A stretch of 64,000 bases of DNA, from positions 62,001 to 126,000 of the forward strand of contig CACZHT010000002.1 of the NCBI GenBank assembly GCA_902781045.1. The letters are read 5' to 3'. Under the pieces are notes generated by a model. It was not told the DNA's origin, ran no database searches, and was given only the letters and a program-made list of their open reading frames with translations. This DNA is from an uncultured Bacteroidales bacterium (lineage in GTDB: Bacteria > Bacteroidota > Bacteroidia > Bacteroidales > Muribaculaceae). Shown one piece after another: positions 23,978 through 33,285 of the stretch. Within the stretch, counting starts at the first letter, position 1. Each line of letters begins with the position of its first letter. The position numbers were made by a program, and so were the translations under genes.

Positions 23978-24087
23978 CACCGCTTTTTTCGCGCTGCCCT
24001 GCGAATTTCCGTCATCCGTCGGGGGCACGACTGGGCGACAACAGTTTTAATTCACCGACTCGTAATCTTAAAAAACATTAGATAGCA

Positions 24088-24240
24088 ATGAAACGTACAT
24101 TCCAACCCTCGAATCTGAAGAAGGCTCACAAGCATGGTTTCCGTGCCCGTATGAAGACCAAGGATGGCCGCAAGGTGCTGGCTCGCCGCCGCGCCAAGGG
24201 TCGTTACAGCCTGACCGTCAGCGACACTGTCTACAAGTAA
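24088..24240 (+). CDS. rpmH: 50S ribosomal protein L34
   Basis: A 50-aa basic protein of the large ribosomal subunit: [20 protein letters not shown], then [19 protein letters not shown], the unmistakable L34 sequence. The C-terminal tail [11 protein letters not shown] is slightly longer than in E. coli, as is usual in Bacteroidetes. It has its own promoter and a leader of about 105 nt. The 265 bp between it and dnaB contain no recognisable gene, only a short gattgcc/ggcaatc dyad at 24,302-24,317. Confidence 0.97.
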   Translation: MKRTFQPSNLKKAHKHGFRARMKTKDGRKVLARRRAKGRYSLTVSDTVYK

Positions 24241-24466
24241 TCAGTCGCCTTGACATCTCGTCCCGCTCCTACGGTCCGGGGCACAACAAGCTAGCCGTCG
24301 TGATTGCCCAGGCAATCGCAGCGGCATTTGTTGTTTGCAACAGTCCAGCCAGAAGCAAGGGGAGGCAGTAGTAGAATCGTTGAGCACTCGCTGCCGGGGC
24401 GCAGGTTGTTAATAATGTGTGCAAATCTTTTGCTGGCCCGATGTGCGGCAAGCAGGAAAGAAGCAT

Positions 24467-24474
24467 TAACTTTG
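24467..24474 (+). promoter_or_regulatory. -7 element for dnaB
   Basis: TAACTTTG followed by c, 31 bp before ATG 24,506. Confidence 0.65.
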
Positions 24475-24505
24475 CAGCACGAAAACATCAAAACACAAAC
24501 AGACT

Positions 24506-26065
24506 ATGCCCGAAGAAAGACAATATCGCCGTCGTCCGCAACACGAGCCACAGGTCGTGAGCGAGTTTGGCAAGCTACAGCCCCAAGACCTGCAGATAGA
24601 AGAAGCCGTGCTGGGTGCCCTGATGCTCGAGAAGGATGCCTACAGCGTGGTGAGCGACATCTTGAAGCCCGAGAGCTTCTATGACAACGCCAACCAGAAG
24701 ATATACTCAGCCATCGTGTCGCTGGGCGCCAAGCAACGCCCCATCGACATGCTCACCGTGACCGAGCAGCTGCGCAACGACGGCACGCTGGAAGAGGCCG
24801 GCGGGCCGCTGCGCATCAGCGAGCTGACAGGCCGTGTGTCAAGTGCGGCCAACGTCGAGTTCCACGCGCGCATCGTGGCACAAAAGTATATCGCCCGCGA
24901 GCTGATCAGGTTCAGCAGCATGGTGCAACAGAAGGCCTTTGACGAGTCAATCGACGTTTACGACCTGATGCAAGAGGCCGAGGGCGGCCTGTTCGAGATT
25001 TCGAAGAACACGCTCAAACGCGACGTGATTCAGATTGACCCTATCATCAGCGAGGCACTGAAAAAGATTCAAGAGGCCTCAAACAGCGAGAGCGGCTTGA
25101 GTGGCTTGCCCACTGGCTTCCACGACCTGGACAAGAAGACAAGTGGCTGGCAGAACAGCGACCTGGTGATTATCGCCGCACGTCCGGCCATGGGCAAGAC
25201 GGCGTTTGTGTTATCGATGGCCAAGAACATGGCAGTTGACTACTCAACCCCGGTGGCGATGTTCTCGCTGGAGATGAGCAACCTGCAGCTGGTGAACCGT
25301 CTGATCAGCAACGTGTGTGAGTTGGAGAGCGAGAAGATCAAGAGCGGCCAGCTGTCGCAACCCGAATGGGACAACCTGATGGCCCGCACCAAGCGGCTGT
25401 ATTCGGCCCCGCTTTATGTCGACGACACGCCGTCACTATCGGTGTTCGAGCTACGCACCAAGGCCCGCCGCCTGGTGCGAGAGCATGGTGTGAAAATCAT
25501 CATCATCGACTATCTGCAGCTGATGAACGCCTCGGGCATGAAGTTTGGCAGTCGCGAGCAGGAGGTGAGCACCATCTCACGCAGCCTCAAGGGTCTGGCC
25601 AAGGAGCTGGACATCCCCATCATCGCGCTGTCGCAGCTCAACCGCAGCGTAGAGACCCGCGACGACAAGCACGGCAAGCGTCCGCAGCTGAGCGACCTGC
25701 GCGAGAGCGGTGCCATCGAGCAGGATGCCGACATCGTGTGCTTTATCCACCGCCCAGAGTACTACACCAAGAGCAGCGAGGATGCCGAGGGCAAGGACAT
25801 CAGAGGGCTGGCTGAGTTTATCATCGCCAAACACCGCAGCGGCAGCGTCGGTGACGTGAAGATGCGCTTCCGCGGGCAGTTTGCGCGCTTCGAGAACTGG
25901 GACGAGAGCTACAACCTGACGGGCGACACCGACAACATCATTCAGTCGAAGATGAACACCCAACCCAGTGACGACCCCGGTGCAGCCGGAGCCCCATTTC
26001 CGCCACCACCGAGCAATGTCGATTTCCTGACCAGCGGGCCAGACGACAAGCCTCTGCCATTCTGA
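24506..26065 (+). CDS. dnaB: Replicative DNA helicase
   Basis: A 519-aa hexameric 5'-3' helicase of the replication fork. The N-terminal primase-interacting domain starts at QPQDLQIEEAVLGALMLEKD. The RecA-like motor has Walker A ARPAMGKTAF (about residues 224-233), SLEMSNLQLVNRL, Walker B IIIIDYLQLM and the C-terminal DLRESGAIEQDADIVCFIHR motif. The length is typical, with a Bacteroidetes-style acidic and Pro-rich tail. There is no intein or mobile insertion. It is transcribed alone and convergent with radC. Confidence 0.97.
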   Translation: MPEERQYRRRPQHEPQVVSEFGKLQPQDLQIEEAVLGALMLEKDAYSVVSDILKPESFYDNANQKIYSAIVSLGAKQRPIDMLTVTEQLRNDGTLEEAGGPLRISELTGRVSSAANVEFHARIVAQKYIARELIRFSSMVQQKAFDESIDVYDLMQEAEGGLFEISKNTLKRDVIQIDPIISEALKKIQEASNSESGLSGLPTGFHDLDKKTSGWQNSDLVIIAARPAMGKTAFVLSMAKNMAVDYSTPVAMFSLEMSNLQLVNRLISNVCELESEKIKSGQLSQPEWDNLMARTKRLYSAPLYVDDTPSLSVFELRTKARRLVREHGVKIIIIDYLQLMNASGMKFGSREQEVSTISRSLKGLAKELDIPIIALSQLNRSVETRDDKHGKRPQLSDLRESGAIEQDADIVCFIHRPEYYTKSSEDAEGKDIRGLAEFIIAKHRSGSVGDVKMRFRGQFARFENWDESYNLTGDTDNIIQSKMNTQPSDDPGAAGAPFPPPPSNVDFLTSGPDDKPLPF

Positions 26066-26127
26066 TTATTGCTGCATCGCACAACAGACAGGCGACAGGC
26101 AGTGCCATAGATACAACGAAGGAAATG

Positions 26128-26850
26128 CTACAATGCCTCCTCGTCGTTGTAGCTGTAGTAGCGGCCTCCGCGGCAGACGATGATGTGATCCAGGAGCATG
26201 ATGTCCATGGTCTGGCAAGCCTCCTTGACCTTGCGTGTCAGCTGATTGTCCTGCATGCTGGGTCTTGCGCTGTCGCTGGGATGATTGTGAGCCAAAATGA
26301 TGGAGTCGGCCAGATGCTCAATGGCCGGCTTGAGAATCATCTTGAGGTCGCCGATGGCCAGCGATGTGCCACCGCTGCTGATGCGCTCAACACCCAGCAC
26401 GCGCTTGCTGCGGTTGAGCATGATGACCCAGATTTCCTCGTGAGTGAGCACGCCCATCTTGGCCCACAGCAAGTCGTAGGCATCCTTGCTGGTCGTGACT
26501 TGGAATTCATCGTCAAACCGCTCTAGCTGGTACCGTCTGGCCAACTCCAGGGCGGCAAGCATCTGTATCGCCTTGACCTCGCCCACACCACGGAACTTGC
26601 GCACCAGGTCGCCAATGCCCAGGCGAGCGATTTTGTAGAGTTTATTGTCATACTCACTGAGGATGCGCTGGCACAGCTCGACAACATTCTCGCCCACGGC
26701 ACCACTGCCGATGAGCAAGGCGAACAGCTCGCTGAGCGTGAGCGCCCTGAACCCCATCACCTTGGCCTTCTCTCGTGGCCGCTCGTCCTCGGCAACACAC
26801 TGCTGCAATGGACGTGAGCGGCGATACTCCACATCATATTCGTTGTTCAT
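26128..26850 (-). CDS. radC: RadC family JAB1/MPN-domain protein
   Basis: A 240-aa protein. The helix-hairpin-helix region is residues 37-100 (LTLSELFALLIGSG, FRGVGEVKAIQ). The C-terminal JAMM metal site is intact: HNHPSDSARPSMQD gives H188, H190, S198 and D201, with the upstream Glu in THEEIWV. The historical label is DNA repair protein, but the biochemical role is unsettled. ATG 26,850 (MNNEYDVEYRR) is preferred; 26,862 would abut the stop of the upstream GT2 gene. The two are adjacent and probably co-transcribed. Confidence 0.93.
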   Translation of the reverse strand: MNNEYDVEYRRSRPLQQCVAEDERPREKAKVMGFRALTLSELFALLIGSGAVGENVVELCQRILSEYDNKLYKIARLGIGDLVRKFRGVGEVKAIQMLAALELARRYQLERFDDEFQVTTSKDAYDLLWAKMGVLTHEEIWVIMLNRSKRVLGVERISSGGTSLAIGDLKMILKPAIEHLADSIILAHNHPSDSARPSMQDNQLTRKVKEACQTMDIMLLDHIIVCRGGRYYSYNDEEAL

Positions 26851-26862
26851 AGCTCTGCACAC

Positions 26863-27861
26863 TTATTTTCCTTTGCGCATGGCGATTTCCTGATTGATGT
26901 CCCGGCCGTGTCCCAGAAGAATCTTCCAGACGTAGGCCCGGATAAAGCCGACACCGTAGCTGCCCAGCTGCACGAAGCTGGTAACCACAGCCATGAGCGA
27001 AATTTTCAGACTTCGGGTCTGGACCAACGCACTGACCCATAACATCACCGCATAGAGCACTAGTGGCAGTATGGCCCACCAGTGCCAGAAGATGGCCAAC
27101 AGAATCAGCGCCAAGCATCCAATCACGAACACTGCCGGCAAAGTGTGGACGAGCTTGAGGCTGTCGGGATAGAGGAGCTTGAGTGTGATGCGCGACATCC
27201 CGAACACGTGGGTCTGCCTAGCGAACTTGCTCAAGCTAGTGCGGCGCTTGTGATAGACGCACGCCTCGCGGATGAGACGGATGTCGAAGCCGGCCTGGCG
27301 GACACGCGTGCTCATGTCGATGTCCTCACTGAACATCTCGCGGAAGCCCCCTACCCTCTCCCACACCTGTCTCGAATACCCCATGTTGAACGAGCGAGGC
27401 ACAAACTTCTCGAGTTGCACCTTGCCGCCCCGGATGCCGCCAGTGGTGAGAAAAGCGGTCATTGAGAAGCTGATGGCCTTCTGCAAGTCAGTGAAATCAG
27501 CTCCTGCCGCATCTGGGCCTCCGAAGCAGGGCACATACTGCTCACGCAGGGCCTGCTGCAGGTTGGCAAAATAGTCGGGTGGGATGACGCAATCACTGTC
27601 GAAGAAGACAAAATAGTCGCCCACGGCGCGTTCAATGCCGTGGTTACGGGCGATGCTGCGCCCCTCGTTATCCTTATAATAATAGTGGACGTCAATCTGG
27701 TCTTTATACTTATCGACGATGTCACCACACGGTTCAGTCGAGCCGTCCTCTACCAGGATGGTCTCAAAGTCCTTGACGGTCTGCGCCGCCAGGCTGCGCA
27801 AGAGGTCATCAACCTCGTCGCGCCGATTGTACACGGGTACTATGACTGAAAAATAAGGCAT
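26863..27861 (-). CDS. Glycosyltransferase family 2 with C-terminal membrane segments
   Basis: A 332-aa protein. The GT-A domain has YFSVIVPVYNRRDEVDDLLR, VEDGSTEPCGDIV, the DxD in FFDSDCVIPPDYF and the acceptor loop FSEDIDMSTRVRQAG, which resembles the ED motif of processive or chitooligosaccharide-like GT2 enzymes. Two or three hydrophobic helices follow (VFVIGCLALILLAIFWHWWA and WVSALVQ onward), so it is membrane-bound. The position upstream of radC is outside any glycan cluster, so the acceptor is unknown. Confidence 0.9.
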   Translation of the reverse strand: MPYFSVIVPVYNRRDEVDDLLRSLAAQTVKDFETILVEDGSTEPCGDIVDKYKDQIDVHYYYKDNEGRSIARNHGIERAVGDYFVFFDSDCVIPPDYFANLQQALREQYVPCFGGPDAAGADFTDLQKAISFSMTAFLTTGGIRGGKVQLEKFVPRSFNMGYSRQVWERVGGFREMFSEDIDMSTRVRQAGFDIRLIREACVYHKRRTSLSKFARQTHVFGMSRITLKLLYPDSLKLVHTLPAVFVIGCLALILLAIFWHWWAILPLVLYAVMLWVSALVQTRSLKISLMAVVTSFVQLGSYGVGFIRAYVWKILLGHGRDINQEIAMRKGK

Positions 27862-28405
27862 CTTATTCTAATTAATATAACTTTCTAAAGTGAGTTCTTG
27901 TCAGTAGTTAAGGGAGTTAAGACGAATGCTCTTGCTGCTCTATTTTTCCCGTCATTTTAGTACCAGCCAGTCTGGAGCATATTGCCACGACAGTGTGATG
28001 TCTTAACTCCATTTGACTAATTAACTCCAAAACTACTTCAGAATCTTGAGTAATTAAGAATCAATGGGACCACGACAGAAGTCGCAGCATAGAAGACCGA
28101 TTTTTCATCTGGCCAACCCATCAATTCTCAATGTGCAAAATTACAAAAAAACTTGCAAAACGACTCAAAAAAGAGATGAAAACGACACAAATTATCACAA
28201 CACTTTCAATATCAACAAGTTAGTTTTCTATTTACATCTTTTAACGTCGATAATTTGTGTATTTTAAAAAAAATACTTTCCTTCCGATTGTTGAGACAAT
28301 CAACAAGAGTTCATTGACATGCTGAAGAGCTACAAGTGATTACATGTGCCAATTGCAATATGTATCGTGAAAATAAAATTATGTATTAACCAAAAACATT
28401 TGCTA
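27862..28405. other. Intergenic region between divergent GT2 and AAA+ genes
   Basis: These 540 bp contain no supported gene. Visible structure is an 11-bp inverted repeat ggagttaagac (27,913-27,923) / gtcttaactcc (28,000-28,010), with a further ttaactcc unit at 28,021-28,028. A strongly AT-rich stretch follows from about 28,050 that probably holds the AAA+ gene promoter, although no clean TAnnTTTG was found. Confidence 0.6.
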
Positions 28406-30226
28406 ATGAAAAGAAATAATAACATAAGTCAAACGACCTCAGGGTCAACCCCGGCAAATGCCGACAGTAACAACAGTCAAACCTCACAAACCCTATCTCT
28501 AACAATGAACGACACAACCACCATCACAGACAACAAGACAAAGAAGAGCAAAAAGCAGACATGGACCATCATCTCAGCCTTAGACCATGTACTTGACCTT
28601 GCAGCAGAATCGCGCCTGAGCCAAAGATTTTGGGATATCAGCAAAGATGCTGTGGCCTATCTATGCTCGACCCTGTCGATGACTCCCATGCAAGTTCTCG
28701 TTCTCGCCGTTCTCATCGAGAAAGGGCATCCCATGTCCTACAGCGATCTGTGTATCTACTTTGACTGCCGACGTCTGAGCATCATGGTGTATTCTGATGA
28801 CATCGAAGGCCTGCTTGAGAAGCGTTGGGTAAAACGAGGAACGGCCTACGAGTTCTCAGACATGTGCGACACATTTTTGCTCGAACGCGGTGTTGTCGAG
28901 TCACTTCGCCACAACCAGGTCTTCGTTCCCGAGCCTCTAGAGGGTCTGACAACGCAGAGCCTTGTTGAACGCATTGTCAAACGGCTTGACAAAAGTTTTG
29001 ACAATGACAACAATGACTTCCGCAATGACGAGTGCTGGTTAATCGAGTTGTGCAAGGCAAATGCCTCACTCCCAGTGTGTGCCGAGGCCTTGAGTCATCC
29101 TGCAGGCTCTCATGTCCTGTCATTGCTGATGTATGCCATCTATCTCCATGACAAATTCACCGACATGTCCTTGGAGGAAGTTCAATACTCCGAGATTCAC
29201 CAATTCTTCAAACACAGCACCGACACGGATGAGATGTGCCAAGCATTGACTGAAGGCACACATCCCGCCATCTCCGAAGGGCTGCTCGAACCCGCATTCA
29301 GAGACGGTCAAGCCGAGCCTGAAAATCTGCGATTGACGCGACACGTGTTGGACGATCTGCTCGTCGACTATGAACCAAGCAGATCCAACTGTCCAACGGG
29401 AGATCCGGTAAAGTCCAAATCATTGACAGATTGCACCACAATCATCGCCAAGACGATGTACTACAATGCCGACGATGAGGTGCAGATTGCACAAGTCAGG
29501 CAACTGCTGAGTCAGGAGCGCTTTGCCGATGTACAGGAGCGCCTAGAGCAGCAGGGTATGCGCAAGGGAGTTGCTTGCCTGTTCTACGGCTCACCCGGCA
29601 CGGGTAAGACCGAGACAGTGCTACAACTAGCGAGGCAGACAGGGCGTGACATCATGAAGGTGGACATCGCCTCGATGCGCGACAAGTGGGTGGGCGAGAC
29701 CGAAAAGAACATCAAGAGCGTGTTCGGACGCTATCGTTTCCTATGCAAGACCAACGAAGTGATGCCCATTCTACTGTTCAACGAAGCCGATGCCATCTTT
29801 GGGCAGCGCATCGCTCATGCTGAACGTTCGACCGATAAGATGGAGAACGCCATGCAGAATATCATCCTTGAGGAGATGGAGAAACTTGAGGGCATTCTCA
29901 TCGCCACAACCAACCTCACGACCAACCTCGACGCGGCCTTTGAGCGCCGATTCTTGTTTAAGGTCGAGTTTCACAAACCAGATGTGGATGTGAAGTCCAA
30001 GTTGTGGCAATCAATGCTGAACAATGGCATCAGCGATGACGATGCGTTGCGCCTTGCAGCACGCTATGACTTCTCGGGCGGACAAATTGAAAACATCGTG
30101 CGCAAGTGCAAGATTCACCAAATTCTCACTGGTCAGGAAGCCACTATAGGCGAGATTGAGGCATTCTGTGGCAACGAGTTGCTGAGCAACGCCGACCAGC
30201 ACCAGTCGATAGGCTTCAGAGCCTGA
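28406..30226 (+). CDS. AAA+ ATPase with N-terminal winged-helix-like region
   Basis: A 606-aa cytoplasmic protein from ATG 28,406 (MKRNNNISQ). Residues 1-60 are a Ser/Thr/Asn-rich disordered tail. Residues about 95-160 look like a winged helix (MSYSDLCIYFDCRRLSIMVY, LLEKRWVKRG). The AAA core has Walker A GSPGTGKT at about residue 394, Walker B ILLFNEADAIF, sensor 1 LIATTNLTTNLD and arginine finger AAFERRFLFKVEF. Walker B carries Asn-Glu where Asp-Glu is usual. The relatives are single-ring AAA proteins of the FtsH/Vps4 clade, without a protease domain. No partner gene is adjacent, and the substrate is unknown. Confidence 0.85.
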   Translation: MKRNNNISQTTSGSTPANADSNNSQTSQTLSLTMNDTTTITDNKTKKSKKQTWTIISALDHVLDLAAESRLSQRFWDISKDAVAYLCSTLSMTPMQVLVLAVLIEKGHPMSYSDLCIYFDCRRLSIMVYSDDIEGLLEKRWVKRGTAYEFSDMCDTFLLERGVVESLRHNQVFVPEPLEGLTTQSLVERIVKRLDKSFDNDNNDFRNDECWLIELCKANASLPVCAEALSHPAGSHVLSLLMYAIYLHDKFTDMSLEEVQYSEIHQFFKHSTDTDEMCQALTEGTHPAISEGLLEPAFRDGQAEPENLRLTRHVLDDLLVDYEPSRSNCPTGDPVKSKSLTDCTTIIAKTMYYNADDEVQIAQVRQLLSQERFADVQERLEQQGMRKGVACLFYGSPGTGKTETVLQLARQTGRDIMKVDIASMRDKWVGETEKNIKSVFGRYRFLCKTNEVMPILLFNEADAIFGQRIAHAERSTDKMENAMQNIILEEMEKLEGILIATTNLTTNLDAAFERRFLFKVEFHKPDVDVKSKLWQSMLNNGISDDDALRLAARYDFSGGQIENIVRKCKIHQILTGQEATIGEIEAFCGNELLSNADQHQSIGFRA

Positions 30227-30362
30227 ACACTTGGCTAGGACTGAAAATTCTCTGGCTCATGGTCGACCGAACTCGCAACAACGCCACCGATGACAAAAAA
30301 CGCAGATGACGGAGTTTTCCGAGTTTTCCGAGAAAAATAGCATGTGATTGCGAAAAAAAGTG

Positions 30363-30370
30363 TATCTTTA
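30363..30370 (+). promoter_or_regulatory. -7 element for the endonuclease I gene
   Basis: TATCTTTA (last G replaced by A), 17 bp before ATG 30,388. Confidence 0.5.
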
Positions 30371-30387
30371 CGGCCTCAAAACCGACG

Positions 30388-32067
30388 ATGATGAAGCGAA
30401 ACTCTCTATTCTTCTATATCGTGCTGCTGGCCGGAGCATTGCATGCCGCAGTGCCGATGGGCTACTACAGCACTCTGGCGGGCAAAAGCGGACAAGCACT
30501 AAAGAACGCTATCCACGACCTGGCCGTCCAGCGCACAGTGCACAGCTATGGCAGCCTGTGGACCTACTTTCCACAGACCGACCACATGCCCGATGACCCC
30601 ACACAAGTGTGGGACATGTACAGCGACTACACCTACTATTTCAGCACACATTTGGGCAACAGCACTAGCGGGATGAACAAGGAGCACTCGGTACCCAAGA
30701 GCTGGTGGGGCGGCTACACCGAGAGCCAAGGGTATATCGCCTACACCGACCTGAACCACCTCTATCCCAGCGACGCAGAGGCCAATGGCGCTAAGCTGCA
30801 CTACCCGCTGGGCGAGGTGTCGCGTGTCGACTTCGACAACGGCTGCACCCGCACTGGGTCGCCAAAGGCCGGCCAAGGCGGCGGGTCGAGCATGGTGTTC
30901 GAACCTGATGACCGCTACAAGGGCGACTTCGCGCGTACCTATATGTATATGGCCAGTGCCTATCAAGACTACCAGTGGAAATACACCTGGATGATGGGCA
31001 ACGGCTCATGGCTCACGCTCAACCAGTGGTCTATCGACCTGTTGCTTCGCTGGGCACGCGAAGACCCGGTGAGCGACAAGGAGAAAGACCGCAACGATGC
31101 CGTCTATCGCTGCCAGAACAACCGCAACCCATTCATCGACTTCCCCGACCTGATGGAATATATCTGGGGCAACCGCAGTGGCGAGGTGTTCACCGGGGGC
31201 GATGACGTGATTGACGGCCCGCCCGAGTTGATTTCGCCTGTGCAGGACACCGAGATTTATCTTGGCGAGGTGGCCTTGGGCAAGAGCTTGAACATCACGG
31301 TCTATGTCAAGGGGCACAATCTGACCAGCAACCTGTCGGTAACCATCTATCGCGACGATGCGGCCATGTTCAGCCTGCCCGTCCATTCGATTGATCGGTC
31401 AACGGCCTGCAGCAACCAGGGTTATCCACTGACCATCACTTATACCCCCACCGAGCTGGGCACCCACAAGGCTCGTCTGCTCATCAGCGACGGCGGCCTG
31501 ACGGGCAGCTTCGGCATGGGGCTAAACGCCAGTTGTTTGGCAGTGCCCAATCTGCGCACAGTCACCGCGCTGCCTGCTCAAGAGATCACCGACAGCGGCT
31601 ATGTGGCCAGCTGGCAGCCCACGGGCGACGTGGTGGACTACTTTGTGGTCAACCGCACCATCTATGACCGCCAGGGCACAATCGTCGACAGTGAGTCGTT
31701 CACCACCGACGACGGCAATCAATCCACACTGCAGTTCACCGACCGCAACCCCGAGCACACCCACACCTACACCGTGCAAGCCTACCGTCTGGGCTACCTC
31801 TCGCCCGAGTCGAACGTCATTACTATTGACCACAGTGGCATCACCGGTGTCGAGGCCGACCGTCCATTGGCGTTGCTGCCATGTGATGGTGGAGTTTTGG
31901 TCAAGTGCAGCGAACCGCTCAATGATGTCAGGGTCTACACCACCAGCGGACAAGTGGTGCGGCACATCGACACTGTGCACAACGATGACATCATCGCACT
32001 GCCGCCCGGCATCTACATTCTCACCACTTGCCACAGTCGACATGCCTACAAGATACTGGTTTTCTAG
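30388..32067 (+). CDS. Exported endonuclease I family nuclease with T9SS-like tail
   Basis: A 559-aa secreted nuclease. The signal peptide is RNSLFFYIVLLAGALHAA. The endonuclease I domain (about 20-265) has the His-Me finger region NKEHSVPKSWWGG and TDLNHLYPSDAEANGAKLHY. Next come a choice-of-anchor/Ig-like domain (ISPVQDTEIYLGEVALG), a fibronectin-type region (LPAQEITDSGYVASWQPTGD) and a C-terminal module ending LPPGIYILTTCHSRHAYKIL, like type A type IX secretion sorting tails. It probably degrades extracellular DNA for nutrients or defence. ATG 30,388 or 30,391 both fit. Confidence 0.92.
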   Translation: MMKRNSLFFYIVLLAGALHAAVPMGYYSTLAGKSGQALKNAIHDLAVQRTVHSYGSLWTYFPQTDHMPDDPTQVWDMYSDYTYYFSTHLGNSTSGMNKEHSVPKSWWGGYTESQGYIAYTDLNHLYPSDAEANGAKLHYPLGEVSRVDFDNGCTRTGSPKAGQGGGSSMVFEPDDRYKGDFARTYMYMASAYQDYQWKYTWMMGNGSWLTLNQWSIDLLLRWAREDPVSDKEKDRNDAVYRCQNNRNPFIDFPDLMEYIWGNRSGEVFTGGDDVIDGPPELISPVQDTEIYLGEVALGKSLNITVYVKGHNLTSNLSVTIYRDDAAMFSLPVHSIDRSTACSNQGYPLTITYTPTELGTHKARLLISDGGLTGSFGMGLNASCLAVPNLRTVTALPAQEITDSGYVASWQPTGDVVDYFVVNRTIYDRQGTIVDSESFTTDDGNQSTLQFTDRNPEHTHTYTVQAYRLGYLSPESNVITIDHSGITGVEADRPLALLPCDGGVLVKCSEPLNDVRVYTTSGQVVRHIDTVHNDDIIALPPGIYILTTCHSRHAYKILVF

Positions 32068-32177
32068 GCTTTAGGATTTAGGCGTTAGATATTTAGACGT
32101 TAGGTCGAGCATTCGAACAAGAAAACAAACACTGGATTTATAACTCTCTACTCATAACAACTAAAAAACGACCGCTT

Positions 32178-33158
32178 ATGAAAAAAATTACTTTTCTGAT
32201 GATTGGTCTGGCCACAATGCTGAGCCAGACGGTGACAACCCAGGCACAAGTCACTCCCCCACAGGGCGTAGAACCCGCCATGTATGTGTTCAACGGCCAT
32301 GACACCTACGTCGACCGCGACAAGTCGTTCGAGGTGCAGATTGTCATGGATGGCGACCAGGTCTACATCCAGGGCCTGAGCGAGTACTACACTGCCGGCT
32401 GGGTACAGGGCACGCTGGCCGATGATGTGCTCACCATTCCCGCCGCCTACATGGGCACGTTCAACTTCTGGGGCGACGAGTATGCCCTTGACTTCGATGG
32501 AGCTACGTTTGCCTACGACGCGACAGCCAACACCTTCAGCGCACCCGACGGCTACACCACCTCGGTCGAGGGCGAGGTGCTCGACGAGTTTGTCAACGTC
32601 ACTCTGACCGGTGCCGTGGCCCAGGCTGCCACACCCGCACAACCCACCATCACCGAGTTCACCCAGGACAACTATGGCTACTATATCAAGATGGACATCC
32701 CCGTGCAGGATGTTGACGGCAACGACCTCTATGCCTCGCTGCTGTCCTACCAGATGTACTACATGAAGGATGGACAAGTTCATGAGTATGTCCTCACCCA
32801 GGACAACTACATCTTCCAGGAGGTCGAGAGCCTGACCGAGGTGCCCTACACCTACACCGACTCCTACGATGTGGACGAGGGCGGCAAGCAGGTCTACCTC
32901 TATGGCGACGACATCGACCAGTGGACAGCCTTTGGTGTCAAGAGCATCTACCGTGGCGGCGATGAGGTGAACGAAAGCCCCATCTTCTGGTACCAGCTGG
33001 TCGAGACCGGCTGTGCCGACATCAACGCTGCCCAAGTGACCAATACGCGCTATGTCGACCTGCAGGGCCGCAGTGTCAGTGGCGATGCCCGTGGCCTGCT
33101 CATCAAGGTTGAGCGTCTGGCTGACGGCACCGTCCGCACCACCAAGGTCGTGCGCTGA
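32178..33158 (+). CDS. Exported protein of unknown function, acidic beta-rich
   Basis: A 326-aa protein with a clear signal peptide (MKKITFLMIGLATMLSQTVT, cleavage after TQAQ). The mature part is very acidic and rich in Tyr, Asp and Val with repeated short beta segments (GHDTYVDRDKSFEVQIVMDG, YIQGLSEYYTAGWVQGTLAD). The end RYVDLQGRSVSGDARGLLIK is like the residual C-terminal sorting/anchoring segments of Bacteroidales secreted proteins. I do not recognise the family. It is separated from the nuclease gene by 110 bp of short ttagg-type repeats. Confidence 0.75.
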   Translation: MKKITFLMIGLATMLSQTVTTQAQVTPPQGVEPAMYVFNGHDTYVDRDKSFEVQIVMDGDQVYIQGLSEYYTAGWVQGTLADDVLTIPAAYMGTFNFWGDEYALDFDGATFAYDATANTFSAPDGYTTSVEGEVLDEFVNVTLTGAVAQAATPAQPTITEFTQDNYGYYIKMDIPVQDVDGNDLYASLLSYQMYYMKDGQVHEYVLTQDNYIFQEVESLTEVPYTYTDSYDVDEGGKQVYLYGDDIDQWTAFGVKSIYRGGDEVNESPIFWYQLVETGCADINAAQVTNTRYVDLQGRSVSGDARGLLIKVERLADGTVRTTKVVR

Positions 33159-33187
33159 CTCTCTTGGTGAGTGTCTAACTTCATTAC

Positions 33188-33253
33188 TTGAGTCTACTTG
33201 AAAAGTGGCTATTATCAAACATCCCAGTTCTGTTACTTTTCAAGTGGACTCAA
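33188..33253. repeat. 19-bp inverted repeat between exported-protein genes
   Basis: The arms at 33,188-33,206 (ttgagtctacttgaaaagt) and 33,235-33,253 are complementary with one mismatch, with a loop of 28 nt. No T-run follows, so it is not a standard terminator. Confidence 0.7.
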
Positions 33254-33285
33254 TTACTATTTTTCACACGATACTTTATCAGATT

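Noticed and set aside
24241..24505. Possible small RNA between rpmH and dnaB
   Set aside because: Only one short dyad (gattgcc/ggcaatc) and no promoter-terminator pair that would define a transcript.
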